DNA of 13,876 nt, from positions 1-13,876 of the forward strand of contig JAZQVM010000073.1 in NCBI GenBank assembly GCA_045631845.1, written 5' to 3'. Positions 1 to 8,337 of this stretch are shown in pieces. Origin of the DNA: CAKSHC01 sp045631845 (GTDB lineage: Bacteria; Bacillota; Clostridia; Oscillospirales; UMGS1783). The notes below the pieces were generated by a model. That model did no database searches. It worked only from the letters and a program-made list of their open reading frames with translations, and had not been told where the DNA came from. A program made the position numbers and the translations under genes. Numbering within the stretch: the stretch's first letter is position 1; every line of letters begins with the position of its first letter.

Positions 1-39
1 TTCTATTTTCTCTTTTGCTGTATATCTTCTACTCTTCAT
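1..39 (-). CDS. 5' end of an unidentified gene, possibly a transposase (partial)
   Basis: Only the first 13 codons are in the window, reading MKSRRYTAKEKIE. The start is supported by a GGGAGGG ribosome binding site at 46-52, six bases before the ATG. The basic start followed by an RYTAKEK-like stretch resembles the N-terminus of small helix-turn-helix transposase subunits (IS3/IS150 orfA type). That is inference from very few residues, and any basic DNA-binding protein would look similar. The gene is cut by the window edge, not necessarily truncated in the genome. Confidence 0.45.
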   Translation of the reverse strand, partial: MKSRRYTAKEKIE

Positions 40-73
40 TTGTTTCCCTCCCATCTTATTTTAACACATAAGA

Positions 74-103
74 AAAAGTAGACACTTTTTTGTGTCTACT
101 TTT
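74..103 (-). terminator. 12-bp perfect hairpin, terminator of the lon-rlmL operon
   Basis: AAAAGTAGACAC at 74-85 pairs perfectly with GTGTCTACTTTT at 92-103 around a six-base loop. On the minus strand the stem ends in a T-rich run (TTTTTCTTATG) downstream of the RNA methyltransferase stop, as expected of a Rho-independent terminator. The symmetry gives a T-rich 3' side on the plus strand too, so it could act both ways. A transposable-element end is an alternative, because the next gene to the left may be a transposase. Confidence 0.7.
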
Positions 104-138
104 ATCTTACACCTTCAATTTGTGTGAGCATCATTTTT

Positions 139-1266
139 TTATTTTGAAACATTCCAATATTGATAAAGACACGTCTTAAGCATACCGTTATAAAGTTTTC
201 TTTTTTTGCTGACCTTTTTCCCATAATCTCGTTCAAATGTTTCACTGGACGATATTACATAGGCACGACAATCCGGCTGGCTTGAAAAAACTTTTCCCAA
301 TAACTTTGTTTGCTTACGAACCGATTGCATATCCCCCATACGTTCTCCGTACGGCGGATTACAAACAATCACATTTCTACGCCCTTCCGCCAAGCGCAAA
401 TCCTTAACATCCGCCACACCCAAATGAATCTTGCCTGCAAAGCCGGCACGCTTTACATTCTCTTCTGCTATCTTTACCGTCTGCGGATCAATATCATAAC
501 CTAAGACTTCAAACGGCATCTGCGAAATCTTATCCCGAGCCTCAGCACGAGCCGCATCAAACACGCCACCGGGCAACTGTTGCCATTGCTCGGCTATAAA
601 ATTGCGTCCAAGTCCCGGTGCTGTATTAGAAGCAAAAAGCGCAGCCTCAATAGCAAAAGTTCCACTTCCGCACATCGGATCACAGAATCGCTCGGCACGC
701 CGATATCTCGATATGTCCACGATAGCGGCCGCTAAGGTTTCCCGAATCGGTGCCTGATTGGATATCGGACGGTAACCACGCTTATGCAGGCCCGCACCGG
801 ATGTATCTAGCATAACCGTAACCTTATCTTGAAAAATGGAAAACCGTATCTTATGCTGGGGGCCCGACTCGGAAAACCACCGAATTCCATAATGCCCCGC
901 CAGATGATCCACTATTGCCTTTTTAATAATCGCCTGACAGTCCGGCACACTGTGAAGATTGGAGTTTAAGCAATATCCGGTAACGGGAAATTCATCCTCG
1001 CGGCCAATCCACCGCTCCCAGCGCAAACGCTTTACCCCTTCAAACAACTCATCAAAAGTATGTGCCGTAAATTCCCCCACGACAATACATACACGCTCAG
1101 CCGTGCGCAAAAACAGGTTACACCGAGCCACATCGTCTGCTGTTCCTACAAACATGACTCCGCCCGTTTCCGCTTTGACCTGTTGCAATCCCATGTGTTT
1201 TAATTCATTCGCTAAAATACCCTCTATACCAAATAGGCACGGAGCATAATATCTGATTTCTTCCAT
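139..1266 (-). CDS. THUMP-domain class I SAM-dependent RNA methyltransferase (RlmL/YpsC type)
   Basis: The protein has about 375 residues. An N-terminal THUMP-type RNA-binding region covers roughly residues 1-165. A Rossmann-fold methyltransferase domain follows, with the SAM-binding motif DPMCGSG near residues 196-202, the acidic motif GYDIDP near 256-261, and the catalytic motif NPPYGER near 303-309, which is typical of N2-guanine methyltransferases. By family it should methylate a guanine in 23S rRNA (m2G2445-type, like the N-terminal half of Escherichia coli RlmL); the exact target is inferred. It is the last gene of the operon, beginning 20 bases after mtaB. A GTG two codons upstream (1272) is an alternative start. 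Neither has a strong ribosome binding site, and the ATG was preferred. Confidence 0.88.
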   Translation of the reverse strand: MEEIRYYAPCLFGIEGILANELKHMGLQQVKAETGGVMFVGTADDVARCNLFLRTAERVCIVVGEFTAHTFDELFEGVKRLRWERWIGREDEFPVTGYCLNSNLHSVPDCQAIIKKAIVDHLAGHYGIRWFSESGPQHKIRFSIFQDKVTVMLDTSGAGLHKRGYRPISNQAPIRETLAAAIVDISRYRRAERFCDPMCGSGTFAIEAALFASNTAPGLGRNFIAEQWQQLPGGVFDAARAEARDKISQMPFEVLGYDIDPQTVKIAEENVKRAGFAGKIHLGVADVKDLRLAEGRRNVIVCNPPYGERMGDMQSVRKQTKLLGKVFSSQPDCRAYVISSSETFERDYGKKVSKKRKLYNGMLKTCLYQYWNVSK

Positions 1267-1286
1267 ATTCACCCATCTATAATAGA

Positions 1287-2549
1287 TTAAATTTTTATAC
1301 CTTTACAGCCATCCTCATCAACCGCAGTAATCTTAATGCGTATTAATTCATTGGATTTTCCTTGCTCAGCCGGCACCGTCACCGAAATATAGTTTGGCGT
1401 TAAACCATGAATAACATCCCCCTGTACTCGTTCTAACAGCACAGTATGTGTCTGCCCAACTGCATTGAGGAGAAACTGTTTTCGCCCGATTTCTGCCCTT
1501 TTTATCATTTCACGGCAACGATCATGCCGCACCGTTTCAGGAATCTGTTCCATTTGTGCCGCTACCGTACCGGGCCGTACCGAATAGGTAAAAACATGCA
1601 CCTTGGCAAAAGCACATTTCTCCACAAAGGATATCGACTCGGCGAATTCATCTTCCGATTCGCCGGGAAATCCCGTCATTACATCAGTGGTAATCGCACA
1701 GTTGGGGAAATATTGACGAAGCAACTGTATTTCTTGATAATATTGCTCGGGAGTATATTTTCGATTCATTCGTGCCAATGTTGCCTCACAACCACTTTGC
1801 AACGACAAATGAAAATGAGGGCAAAGTTTATGTATCTTAGCAAGTCGAGACACTACATCAGGCGTTAAATAACCGGGCTCCATAGACCCCAGCCGAATCC
1901 GCTCTAATCCATCAATTCCGTTCACTCGCTCAATCAGTTCAGTCAGATCCGCTGTATCGTCGACATCACGACCGTATCGGGTCAAATGGATGCCGGTTAA
2001 CACAACTTCCTTGAATCCACAGCTAACCAATTGGCGAATTTCTGCTTCTGCCGCCTCCATGGGTTTGGACGAAATCGGCCCTCTGGCGTAAGGAATAATG
2101 CAGTACGAACAAAAACTATCACACCCGTCCTGCACCTTAACCGTAGCACGGGTACGGTCGTTGGCAAGATAATGAAAATGCGGACTGTGTTCTTTTTTCA
2201 AAACAACACCTTTATCCGCCAAGAAGGCAACAATCTTATCTACGCATTGGTCTTTTTCCGTGTTTGGCACCAATAGATCCACTCCGGACGGACATTCTTT
2301 TACAATTTGCGCATAGCAACCGGTGATCACAAGAACTGCATCCGGCGAAGTTCGTCGAGCCCTTGCGACAATTTTTCTTGATTTTGCCTCACTTTCAGCA
2401 GTCACACAACAAGTATTGATAATGCATAGATCCGCCTTTTCGCCAAAAGGCACCATCTGCATGCCATAATCCTGCAGTTGTGCAGCAATAGTACGGATCT
2501 CGTACTGATTTACCTTACATCCAAGCGCTGTAAAACTATATGTTTTCAT
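1287..2549 (-). CDS. mtaB: tRNA (t6A37) methylthiotransferase MtaB
   Basis: This 420-residue radical-SAM enzyme adds a methylthio group to t6A at position 37 of ANN-decoding tRNAs, forming ms2t6A. The N-terminal domain carries the three cysteines of the auxiliary [4Fe-4S] cluster: C11 in GCKVNQ, C47 in NTC, and C78 in GCYAQ. The radical-SAM CxxxCxxC motif is DGCDSFCSYCIIPYARG (C143, C147, C150). The C-terminal 60 or so residues fit a TRAM RNA-binding domain. The GCKVNQ signature and length favour MtaB over MiaB or RimO. It starts 3 bases after the upstream FAH-family gene, with only a poor ribosome binding site of its own, so translational coupling is likely. Confidence 0.93.
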   Translation of the reverse strand: MKTYSFTALGCKVNQYEIRTIAAQLQDYGMQMVPFGEKADLCIINTCCVTAESEAKSRKIVARARRTSPDAVLVITGCYAQIVKECPSGVDLLVPNTEKDQCVDKIVAFLADKGVVLKKEHSPHFHYLANDRTRATVKVQDGCDSFCSYCIIPYARGPISSKPMEAAEAEIRQLVSCGFKEVVLTGIHLTRYGRDVDDTADLTELIERVNGIDGLERIRLGSMEPGYLTPDVVSRLAKIHKLCPHFHLSLQSGCEATLARMNRKYTPEQYYQEIQLLRQYFPNCAITTDVMTGFPGESEDEFAESISFVEKCAFAKVHVFTYSVRPGTVAAQMEQIPETVRHDRCREMIKRAEIGRKQFLLNAVGQTHTVLLERVQGDVIHGLTPNYISVTVPAEQGKSNELIRIKITAVDEDGCKGIKI

Positions 2550-2552
2550 TCC

Positions 2553-3317
2553 TTACTCATCCCGAACCGTATTCCGCAATGTCCCGATCCCATCAACGGT
2601 AATCTCCACAACATCACCATGAACCATCGGACCTACCCCTTCAGGCGTCCCCGTTGTAAGAATATCACCCGGTTCCAATGTCGTAAACCGAGTAACAAAT
2701 TCAAAAATCCCCCCTAAAGGAAAGATAAATTTTTCGGTATTGGACTGCTGAACCGTTTTACCGTTTAGCGATGTTCTAATATTAACACATTCCGGATCAA
2801 TTTCATCAGTAATCACGGGACCGATAGGAGCAAAAGTATCAAAACCTTTCCCTCTGGTCCACTGTCCATCCGCAAATTGCAGATCTCTGGCCGTTACATC
2901 ATTTAAGATCGTGTAGCCCAGTACATAATCCCGATAATCCTTCGCTTTCACATTTCGTGCACGCTTCTTGATTACGAGAGCCAACTCCCCTTCATAATCC
3001 ACTCGTTCGGAAATAGAGGGGCGAATAATATCCTCATTAGGACCAATCACACCGGTAGACGGCTTCATAAAAATAATAGGCGATGTCGGTATCTTCGAAT
3101 CAAACTCCTTCACATGTGCGTAGTAGTTCTTACCCACCGCCATGATTTTCCTCGGCATAATCGGAGCCAAAAAGGTGATCTCTGCAGGATCAAACTGACG
3201 GTCAGTCCGAGTCAATCCGTCAAAAACATTACCAACAGCCTCATATATCTTGCCATCTTCAATTAGGACCTGAAAAACCTCAGCACCCTTTTTCACTCTG
3301 CCCGTAATCAATGTCAC
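2553..3317 (-). CDS. Fumarylacetoacetate hydrolase (FAH) family protein
   Basis: The protein has 254 residues: a short N-terminal domain (about 1-55) and a catalytic FAH fold. The metal-binding acidic set is visible as E109 and E111 in DYEGEL and D140 in LNDVTARD, with the family's TTGTPEGVGP loop at 221-230. Family members hydrolyse or decarboxylate acylpyruvates, including oxaloacetate, or isomerise homoprotocatechuate-pathway intermediates. The substrate cannot be read from sequence, and a FAHD1-like oxaloacetate decarboxylase/acylpyruvase role is the usual assumption. Translation starts at a GTG four bases after AGGAG, inside the 3' end of engB (38-base overlap). No aromatic-degradation genes are nearby, which argues for a general metabolic role. 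Confidence 0.87.
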   Translation of the reverse strand: MTLITGRVKKGAEVFQVLIEDGKIYEAVGNVFDGLTRTDRQFDPAEITFLAPIMPRKIMAVGKNYYAHVKEFDSKIPTSPIIFMKPSTGVIGPNEDIIRPSISERVDYEGELALVIKKRARNVKAKDYRDYVLGYTILNDVTARDLQFADGQWTRGKGFDTFAPIGPVITDEIDPECVNIRTSLNGKTVQQSNTEKFIFPLGGIFEFVTRFTTLEPGDILTTGTPEGVGPMVHGDVVEITVDGIGTLRNTVRDE

Positions 3318-3888
3318 ACCGCTCCTTTATAATATCCATCAACAACGAAACCCCATCTCCCTTTAAGGAAGAAAACGGAATAATGTTGGCTTCAACATCT
3401 AATTCATCCGCAATCATTGTGCAGTTGTTCTGAGCCGTCGTCTTGGACAACTTATCACTTTTAGACGCACAGATCATAAAATCCAAACCCAGCTGACATA
3501 AGTAATCCACCATCTGCCGATCTTCCTTGCTTGGCGCATGACGAATATCCACCAGCATGACCACCAAGCGAATATCCCGTCCGGCTGCAAAATAATCGTC
3601 AATCAACAGACGCCATTTTTCTCGGTCAGCAAATCCAACTTTAGCAAATCCATAACCCGGCAGATCCGTCAAGTACATCTTCTTATCCACACAATAATAA
3701 TTGATACTTCTGGTCTTACCCGGACTGGCACTGACACGAGCCAAACTCTTACGTCCCAATAGCTTATTAAGCATAGACGACTTTCCGACATTCGAGCGCC
3801 CGACAAAAACAATTTCCGGCAGCTGTATCGGATAATCCCCCGGCTTGTATGCTGTTTTCTTTAATTCAACATTATGAAAATTAATCAT
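3280..3888 (-). CDS. engB: Ribosome biogenesis GTPase EngB (YsxC/YihA)
   Basis: This 202-residue TRAFAC-class GTPase acts in late assembly of the 50S ribosomal subunit. All G motifs are visible: P-loop GRSNVGKSS (30-38), the switch I threonine in PGKTRS (T59), DLPG (75-78), SKSD in the NKxD position (142-145), and SSLKG (173-177). Its length matches the family. The start codon lies two bases after the lon stop codon and has no recognisable Shine-Dalgarno sequence, so translation probably depends on ribosomes finishing lon. The lon-engB order is conserved in Bacillota. The 3' end overlaps the FAH-family gene. Confidence 0.95.
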   Translation of the reverse strand: MINFHNVELKKTAYKPGDYPIQLPEIVFVGRSNVGKSSMLNKLLGRKSLARVSASPGKTRSINYYCVDKKMYLTDLPGYGFAKVGFADREKWRLLIDDYFAAGRDIRLVVMLVDIRHAPSKEDRQMVDYLCQLGLDFMICASKSDKLSKTTAQNNCTMIADELDVEANIIPFSSLKGDGVSLLMDIIKERCDIDYGQSEKGC

Positions 3889-3890
3889 AT

Positions 3891-6302
3891 TTAAGCCATC
3901 ATAGGCGGCGCACTTTGCTCTTTGGAAACCGTACCGGCCGCCTGCACCACCGCAACCCTTTTCTTATCTTCTTTCATTGGCAAAAGCGCCGTTTCCAGCA
4001 CCTCATCCACATGCTCTACCGGTACAAAATGAATCGCATTGCGTATTACTTCATCCAACTCCATAACATCGCATTGATTGCCGGTAGGAATAATAACCGT
4101 GCGAATGCCTGCCTTATAGGCCGCCATGGTCTTCTCCTTTAGCCCTCCGATCGGCAACACCCGACCACGCAAGGTAATCTCACCGGTCATGGCTACATAT
4201 CGATCAATCGGCCGTCCCGTCAATTGCGAAATCAGGGCTGTCGCAATCGTAATGCCCGCACTCGGCCCATCCTTGGGCACCGCACCTTCCGGCACATGAA
4301 TATGGATATCCTTCGTCTTATAAAAATCAGAGGCAATCCCTAAGATATCGCATCGTGAACGAATATAACTAAGCGCCGCATGCGCCGACTCCTTCATCAC
4401 ATCACCCAACGATCCGGTCAACTCCAGTTTACCTGTTCCGTCCATCACATTAACTTCAACAAAAAGCAGTTCACCGCCAACTGTCGTATAAGCCAACCCA
4501 TTAGCAATACCCACTTGATCGCTCGACGGAATCGCATCCCGTATCGTCTTAGGCACGCCAAGAAAATCCGCAAGATTCTTCTCTGTAATGCTAATCTTCT
4601 TTACACCCTCTTGCCGTTTTACCACACTCTTGCGGCAAAGGGCGGCGCATTGCCGTTCCAGATTTCGCACACCCGCTTCACGGGTATATTGAGAAATCAA
4701 ACATTCCATACCATCCTCGGTAATATCCATCTGACGTTTTGTTAGTGCATGCTTCTTCATTTGCTTGGGCAATAAATGTTCTTTCAGAATATGCAACTTT
4801 TCCTGCTGTGTATAGCTGGTAAGATACAAAACATCCATACGATCTAACAGCGCAGGCGGAATGGTATCATCTGTATTGGCAGTCGTAATAAACATCACAT
4901 TAGACAAATCAAAATCATAATCGACAAAATGATCTCGAAATGTCTTGTTCTGCTCGGGATCCAGCACCTCTAACAGTGCCGACGAAGGATCTCCCTTATA
5001 ATCCGCACCCAGTTTATCAATTTCATCCAGCAGAATGACCGGATTCATACTCCCCGATTCCTTAATGGCGCTGATTACCCGACCGGGCATCGCTCCGATA
5101 TAGGTACGGCGATGACCGCGTATCTCGGCCTCATCCCGAACTCCACCCAGCGACATACGGGCAAATTTACGCCCCAAGGCATGAGCTACCGACTTGGCTA
5201 TCGAGGTTTTTCCCACACCGGGAGGACCAACCAAACACAAAATTTGGCCGCGAAAATCGGGAGCCGCATGATGCACAGCCAGAAACTCAATAATTCTTTC
5301 TTTTACCTTTTCTAATCCGTAGTGCTCCTTATCTAAAATGGCACGGGCACGAGCAATATCCTTTCGATCCTTTGTATAAATGCCATAAGGCAGATCCAAG
5401 CAAAGATCCAAATAGGACCGGCTGACCGGTGCCTCATGCGAACCAAACGGCATCTTAGCCAAACGATCAATTTCCTTTTCCAAGATAGCGTATACTTGAT
5501 CGGAAACTTGAATCTGCTCAAGTTTCTGACGATACTCCTCAGCAACCGCAGCATTTCCATCCTGCTCACCCAGCTCTGTCTGTAAAATTTTGATCTGCTC
5601 ACGCATGTAATATTCTCGCTGGTTTTTATCGATCTGCTCTTTTAATTTTTCGGCAATCTCACTATCTATTTTGCAAACTTCAATTTCATCATGGAGGATA
5701 CGAAGCAAATTTTTTACCCGTTCCTCAACATTTTGACACGACAAAATGGCCTGCTTTTCATTTACAGGCAACGGTATGTTGTTGGCAATATAATCACATA
5801 GTAACGATAGATTTTCTTCACTAAACACATGCATCGGTACTTCCGTCGGCATCTTGGGCACATACGGAATATACTCATCAAATGCCGCACGCAACAAACG
5901 CACATAAGCAGATGCAAGCGTCTTGGTAAGAGAAGAATCATCATCCGACAATTCGCCTACTTCACCCACAAAAAACGGGGTTTCCATCGAGCCGTTGATT
6001 AAACAGGCACGGTATAAGCCTTCAGCCAATACCCGCATGTTTTCGCCCGGCATTTTAATTACCTGCTTTATGCGGGAAACCGTTCCCACCGCATACAGGT
6101 CATCAAAGGACGGATCATCTACAAACGTATCTTTTTGTGCCGTCAAAAAAACAAGCTGATCATTCTTCATGGCACCGTCTACCGCCATGACGCTTTTCTT
6201 TCTTCCTACATCAAATTGTATCGTCACGCCCGGCATCGGCACAAGACCGCGCAGGGCAATAATCGGCACAGTAATTCGGTTTTGCGATATGATATAATCC
6301 AT
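3891..6302 (-). CDS. lon: ATP-dependent protease La (Lon)
   Basis: The protein has 803 residues, normal for bacterial LonA. An N-terminal substrate-binding LON domain (about 8-205) and a coiled-coil linker containing YYMREQIKILQTELGE lead to the AAA+ module, with Walker A GPPGVGKTS (359-367), Walker B ILLDEID (423-429) and sensor residues in TTANTDD. The C-terminal serine protease domain has S681 in PKDGPSAG and the partner lysine K724 in GGLKEK, the usual 43-residue spacing. It degrades misfolded and short-lived regulatory proteins in the cytoplasm. The last 28 or so residues form a low-complexity tail. A GTGAGG ribosome binding site precedes the start by four bases. No CIRCE-type heat-shock operator is visible upstream. 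Confidence 0.97.
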   Translation of the reverse strand: MDYIISQNRITVPIIALRGLVPMPGVTIQFDVGRKKSVMAVDGAMKNDQLVFLTAQKDTFVDDPSFDDLYAVGTVSRIKQVIKMPGENMRVLAEGLYRACLINGSMETPFFVGEVGELSDDDSSLTKTLASAYVRLLRAAFDEYIPYVPKMPTEVPMHVFSEENLSLLCDYIANNIPLPVNEKQAILSCQNVEERVKNLLRILHDEIEVCKIDSEIAEKLKEQIDKNQREYYMREQIKILQTELGEQDGNAAVAEEYRQKLEQIQVSDQVYAILEKEIDRLAKMPFGSHEAPVSRSYLDLCLDLPYGIYTKDRKDIARARAILDKEHYGLEKVKERIIEFLAVHHAAPDFRGQILCLVGPPGVGKTSIAKSVAHALGRKFARMSLGGVRDEAEIRGHRRTYIGAMPGRVISAIKESGSMNPVILLDEIDKLGADYKGDPSSALLEVLDPEQNKTFRDHFVDYDFDLSNVMFITTANTDDTIPPALLDRMDVLYLTSYTQQEKLHILKEHLLPKQMKKHALTKRQMDITEDGMECLISQYTREAGVRNLERQCAALCRKSVVKRQEGVKKISITEKNLADFLGVPKTIRDAIPSSDQVGIANGLAYTTVGGELLFVEVNVMDGTGKLELTGSLGDVMKESAHAALSYIRSRCDILGIASDFYKTKDIHIHVPEGAVPKDGPSAGITIATALISQLTGRPIDRYVAMTGEITLRGRVLPIGGLKEKTMAAYKAGIRTVIIPTGNQCDVMELDEVIRNAIHFVPVEHVDEVLETALLPMKEDKKRVAVVQAAGTVSKEQSAPPMMA

Positions 6303-6311
6303 GATTCCTCA

Positions 6312-6563
6312 CTAAAAAAATGTTTTCTGTTTTTTTGCCTTTTCCTGATCTCTCTTGATTCTCTTCTGATCCACATAAAAAATCTCCGGCTCATCCACAT
6401 AGCCGGCAATAATATAGCCGCAATTGGTGCAAATTTCATATAAAACAGCCGACGCTTTAAACATGCCGCCATAGGGGATCATGGCACCGTTTTTTAAATG
6501 ATAACCACGCCCAATGATGGTGCATCCGCATTTGGGACATTCTGTGGCGGGGATTCGTTTCAT
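6312..6563 (-). CDS. Small Zn-ribbon protein of unknown function, first gene of the lon operon
   Basis: This 83-residue protein has two cysteine pairs, CPKC near the N-terminus and CTNC in the middle, which can form a zinc ribbon. A basic tail (KRIKRDQEKAKKQK) follows. No catalytic motif is visible; nucleic-acid or protein binding is a guess. The ATG at 6563 was chosen because AGGTG at 6571-6575 lies seven bases upstream. An ATG two codons earlier (6569) is only one base from that site. The gene sits directly behind the operon promoter and ends nine bases before lon, so it is co-transcribed with lon. Confidence 0.75.
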   Translation of the reverse strand: MKRIPATECPKCGCTIIGRGYHLKNGAMIPYGGMFKASAVLYEICTNCGYIIAGYVDEPEIFYVDQKRIKRDQEKAKKQKTFF

Positions 6564-6594
6564 TCCCATTCACCTACCTGACTCTTTTTCTTTT

Positions 6595-6623
6595 ATTATA
6601 ATATATTTACCCTCTTTTTTCAA
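6595..6623 (-). promoter_or_regulatory. Sigma-A promoter of the Zn-ribbon-lon-engB operon
   Basis: On the minus strand TTGAAA (6618-6623) is separated by exactly 17 bases from TATAAT (6595-6600). The -10 hexamer matches consensus completely and the -35 at five of six positions. It lies between the rpmE terminator and the Zn-ribbon gene, with a leader of only about 25 bases, so no large leader RNA structure is expected. Confidence 0.85.
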
Positions 6624-6637
6624 GACAAGAAAATAAG

Positions 6638-6661
6638 AAACGGGCTGATATCAGCCCGTTT
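6638..6661 (-). terminator. Intrinsic terminator of rpmE
   Basis: A perfect 24-base palindrome (AAACGGGCTGAT and its complement) starts four bases after the rpmE stop codon. It is followed on the minus strand by a T-rich run (CTTATTTTCTTG). The GC-rich core flanked by A and T runs is typical of a Rho-independent terminator. It separates rpmE from the next promoter. Confidence 0.85.
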
Positions 6662-6665
6662 TTCA

Positions 6666-6866
6666 TTAGTCCATGCTATATCTCTTTTTAAATCTGTCAA
6701 CACGGCCGCCCGTATCAACAAGCTTCTGTCGACCCGTATAGAACGGATGGCACTTCGAGCAAATTTCAACTCGGATCTCGGGCTTGGTGGAGGAGGTTTC
6801 AAAAGTCTCTCCGCATGCACACTTGACTACGCATTTTTCATACTTAGGATGGATTCCTTCCTTCAC
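6666..6866 (-). CDS. rpmE: 50S ribosomal protein L31, zinc-binding form
   Basis: This 66-residue protein carries the L31 signature CSKCHPFYTGRQKLVDTGGR and RFKKRY near the C-terminus. Four cysteines, CxC in VKCACGE plus CSKC, mark the zinc-binding type, unlike the cysteine-free type made under zinc limitation in some bacteria. It is a late-assembling protein of the large subunit that bridges to the small subunit. Translation starts at a GTG nine bases after AGGAGG (6876-6881). It has its own promoter and terminator. Confidence 0.96.
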   Translation of the reverse strand: MKEGIHPKYEKCVVKCACGETFETSSTKPEIRVEICSKCHPFYTGRQKLVDTGGRVDRFKKRYSMD

Positions 6867-6901
6867 TTCGATTCACCTCCTATAGAATATTAGCATAGGT
6901 A

Positions 6902-6930
6902 ATAATAGCACATCTTCCTGTCAAATGCAA
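6902..6930 (-). promoter_or_regulatory. Extended -10 promoter of rpmE
   Basis: On the minus strand TGCTATTAT forms an extended -10 element (hexamer 6902-6907, TGC at 6908-6910). A weak -35, TTGCAT (6925-6930), lies 17 bases upstream. A better-looking TTGACA (6919-6924) sits only 11 bases from the -10 and cannot serve as its -35. The promoter lies in the 98-base gap after mgtE. Confidence 0.6.
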
Positions 6931-6964
6931 GTCTTTTTTTCTTTTTTTGTCAATTTTTATTGGA

Positions 6965-8296
6965 TTAAATATGCATCAAGGTCGTTGCAATCGCAAAATA
7001 CAATAAGATCGATCCGGCATCCACCAGTGTCGTAATCAAGGGCGACGCCATAATCGCCGGATCCAGCTTGAGCTTCTTCGCCAACATCGGCATGGAACAC
7101 CCAAGCAGTTTTGCAAAAAATACAGTACCAATCAAACTGATCCCCGTTACAAGTCCAAACAACCAGTTCTGATAAGTAATATACACCCGAACAAAATTGA
7201 CGATTGCCAATCCTGTTCCCACAATCAACGCCACCCGTGCTTCCTTAAAAACAATACGGAAATAATCCTTAAGCGTAATCTCGTCAGTCGCCATACCGCG
7301 AATGGTCAATGTCGATGTCTGAGCACCCGCATTTCCGCCAGTCCCCATCAACATTGGAATAAAGGCCACCAGCATCGGATAGGCTTGAAATGCCTCCTCA
7401 TAACCCGTAATAATGGCACCGGTAATAATTCCCGTCAGCATCAAGACCAAAAGCCAGGTAATGCGGTTTTTTGCATGATTAAATACGCTCGTTTTGAAAT
7501 AACTCTCATCACTGGGCATAACGGCAGCCATCTTGGCAAAGTCTTCGTCTGCCTCTTCCTGCATGACATCCATAGCATCGTCTACCGTAATAATACCAAC
7601 CAAACGATTTTCATGATCCACAACCGGCAGAGCAAGAAAATCGTATTTATCAAACATCTTAACAACATCTTCTCGATCTGCTGTCGTGGCTACGCTGATC
7701 GGATGATCTTCCATGATCTCTTCAATCCGATCGCTACTGTTTGCCAACAAGAGCGCCCGTACGGTAATAATTCCCTCTAATCGACGGTTTTCATCGGTTA
7801 CATAACAGGTATAGATCGTTTCTTTATCCACACCTGTACGACGAATTCGGGTAAAAGCATCCTCTACCGTCATGTCTTTTTTCAAGCTGACATACTCAAT
7901 GGTCATCAGCGATCCGGCACTATCCTTCGGATATTTGAGTAGCTGATTGATCATGACACGGGTTTGCGGATCGGTATTTCGCAAAATGCGCTTAACCACC
8001 GTTGCCGGCATCTCTTCAATAATATCAACCGCATCGTCCAAATACAACTCGTCCAACATCTCGCGCAATTCGTTATCGGTAAAGCGATGAATCAATATCT
8101 CCTGCTGATCACCGTCCATCTCTACAAAAACTTCTGCCGCCAATTCCTTGGGCAACAAACGGTAGATGGTAGACAAATACACGTCAGGAATCTCAGTCAA
8201 CAACGCCGCCACGTCAGGGGCTGTTTGCTCTTTGAGCATATCCGAAACCGCATGATATTTTTTATTTTCAATTAAATCCAAAATCATATCTTGCAT
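6965..8296 (-). CDS. mgtE: Magnesium transporter MgtE
   Basis: The 443-residue protein has normal MgtE length. It contains an N-terminal cytoplasmic superhelical domain rich in acidic residues (about 1-130), a pair of CBS domains (about 135-255) that sense Mg2+ and gate the pore, and a C-terminal membrane domain of about five helices (from about residue 275). Family motifs in the membrane part include GTGGNAGAQTSTLTIRG and the last-helix segment around LVDAGSILLYF, which includes the ion-path acidic residue. It carries Mg2+ across the cytoplasmic membrane. AAGGAGG precedes the ATG by eight bases. The leader contains an M-box riboswitch. No hairpin terminator follows the stop, so some transcripts may run into rpmE. 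Confidence 0.96.
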   Translation of the reverse strand: MQDMILDLIENKKYHAVSDMLKEQTAPDVAALLTEIPDVYLSTIYRLLPKELAAEVFVEMDGDQQEILIHRFTDNELREMLDELYLDDAVDIIEEMPATVVKRILRNTDPQTRVMINQLLKYPKDSAGSLMTIEYVSLKKDMTVEDAFTRIRRTGVDKETIYTCYVTDENRRLEGIITVRALLLANSSDRIEEIMEDHPISVATTADREDVVKMFDKYDFLALPVVDHENRLVGIITVDDAMDVMQEEADEDFAKMAAVMPSDESYFKTSVFNHAKNRITWLLVLMLTGIITGAIITGYEEAFQAYPMLVAFIPMLMGTGGNAGAQTSTLTIRGMATDEITLKDYFRIVFKEARVALIVGTGLAIVNFVRVYITYQNWLFGLVTGISLIGTVFFAKLLGCSMPMLAKKLKLDPAIMASPLITTLVDAGSILLYFAIATTLMHI

Positions 8297-8337
8297 GTCG
8301 TTTTCCTCCTTTTTACATAATAATCTTTACCAGGAAG

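Noticed and set aside
108..127. Second hairpin (CTTACAC/GTGTGAG) next to the operon terminator
   Set aside because: It is short, with a wobble pair, and is followed by a T run only on the plus strand, where no gene ends nearby.
959..1868. Two plus-strand frames opposite the RNA methyltransferase and mtaB
   Set aside because: Both are antisense to well-supported genes, lack convincing ribosome binding sites, and give basic, unrecognisable translations.
6570..6637. Heat-shock operator (CIRCE or CtsR type) before the lon operon
   Set aside because: No TTAGCACTC/GAGTGCTAA inverted repeat or GGTCAAA-type direct repeat is visible around the promoter.
6919..6924. TTGACA as the -35 of rpmE
   Set aside because: It lies only 11 bases from the -10 hexamer. 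The TTGCAT at 17 bases plus the extended -10 is the workable arrangement.
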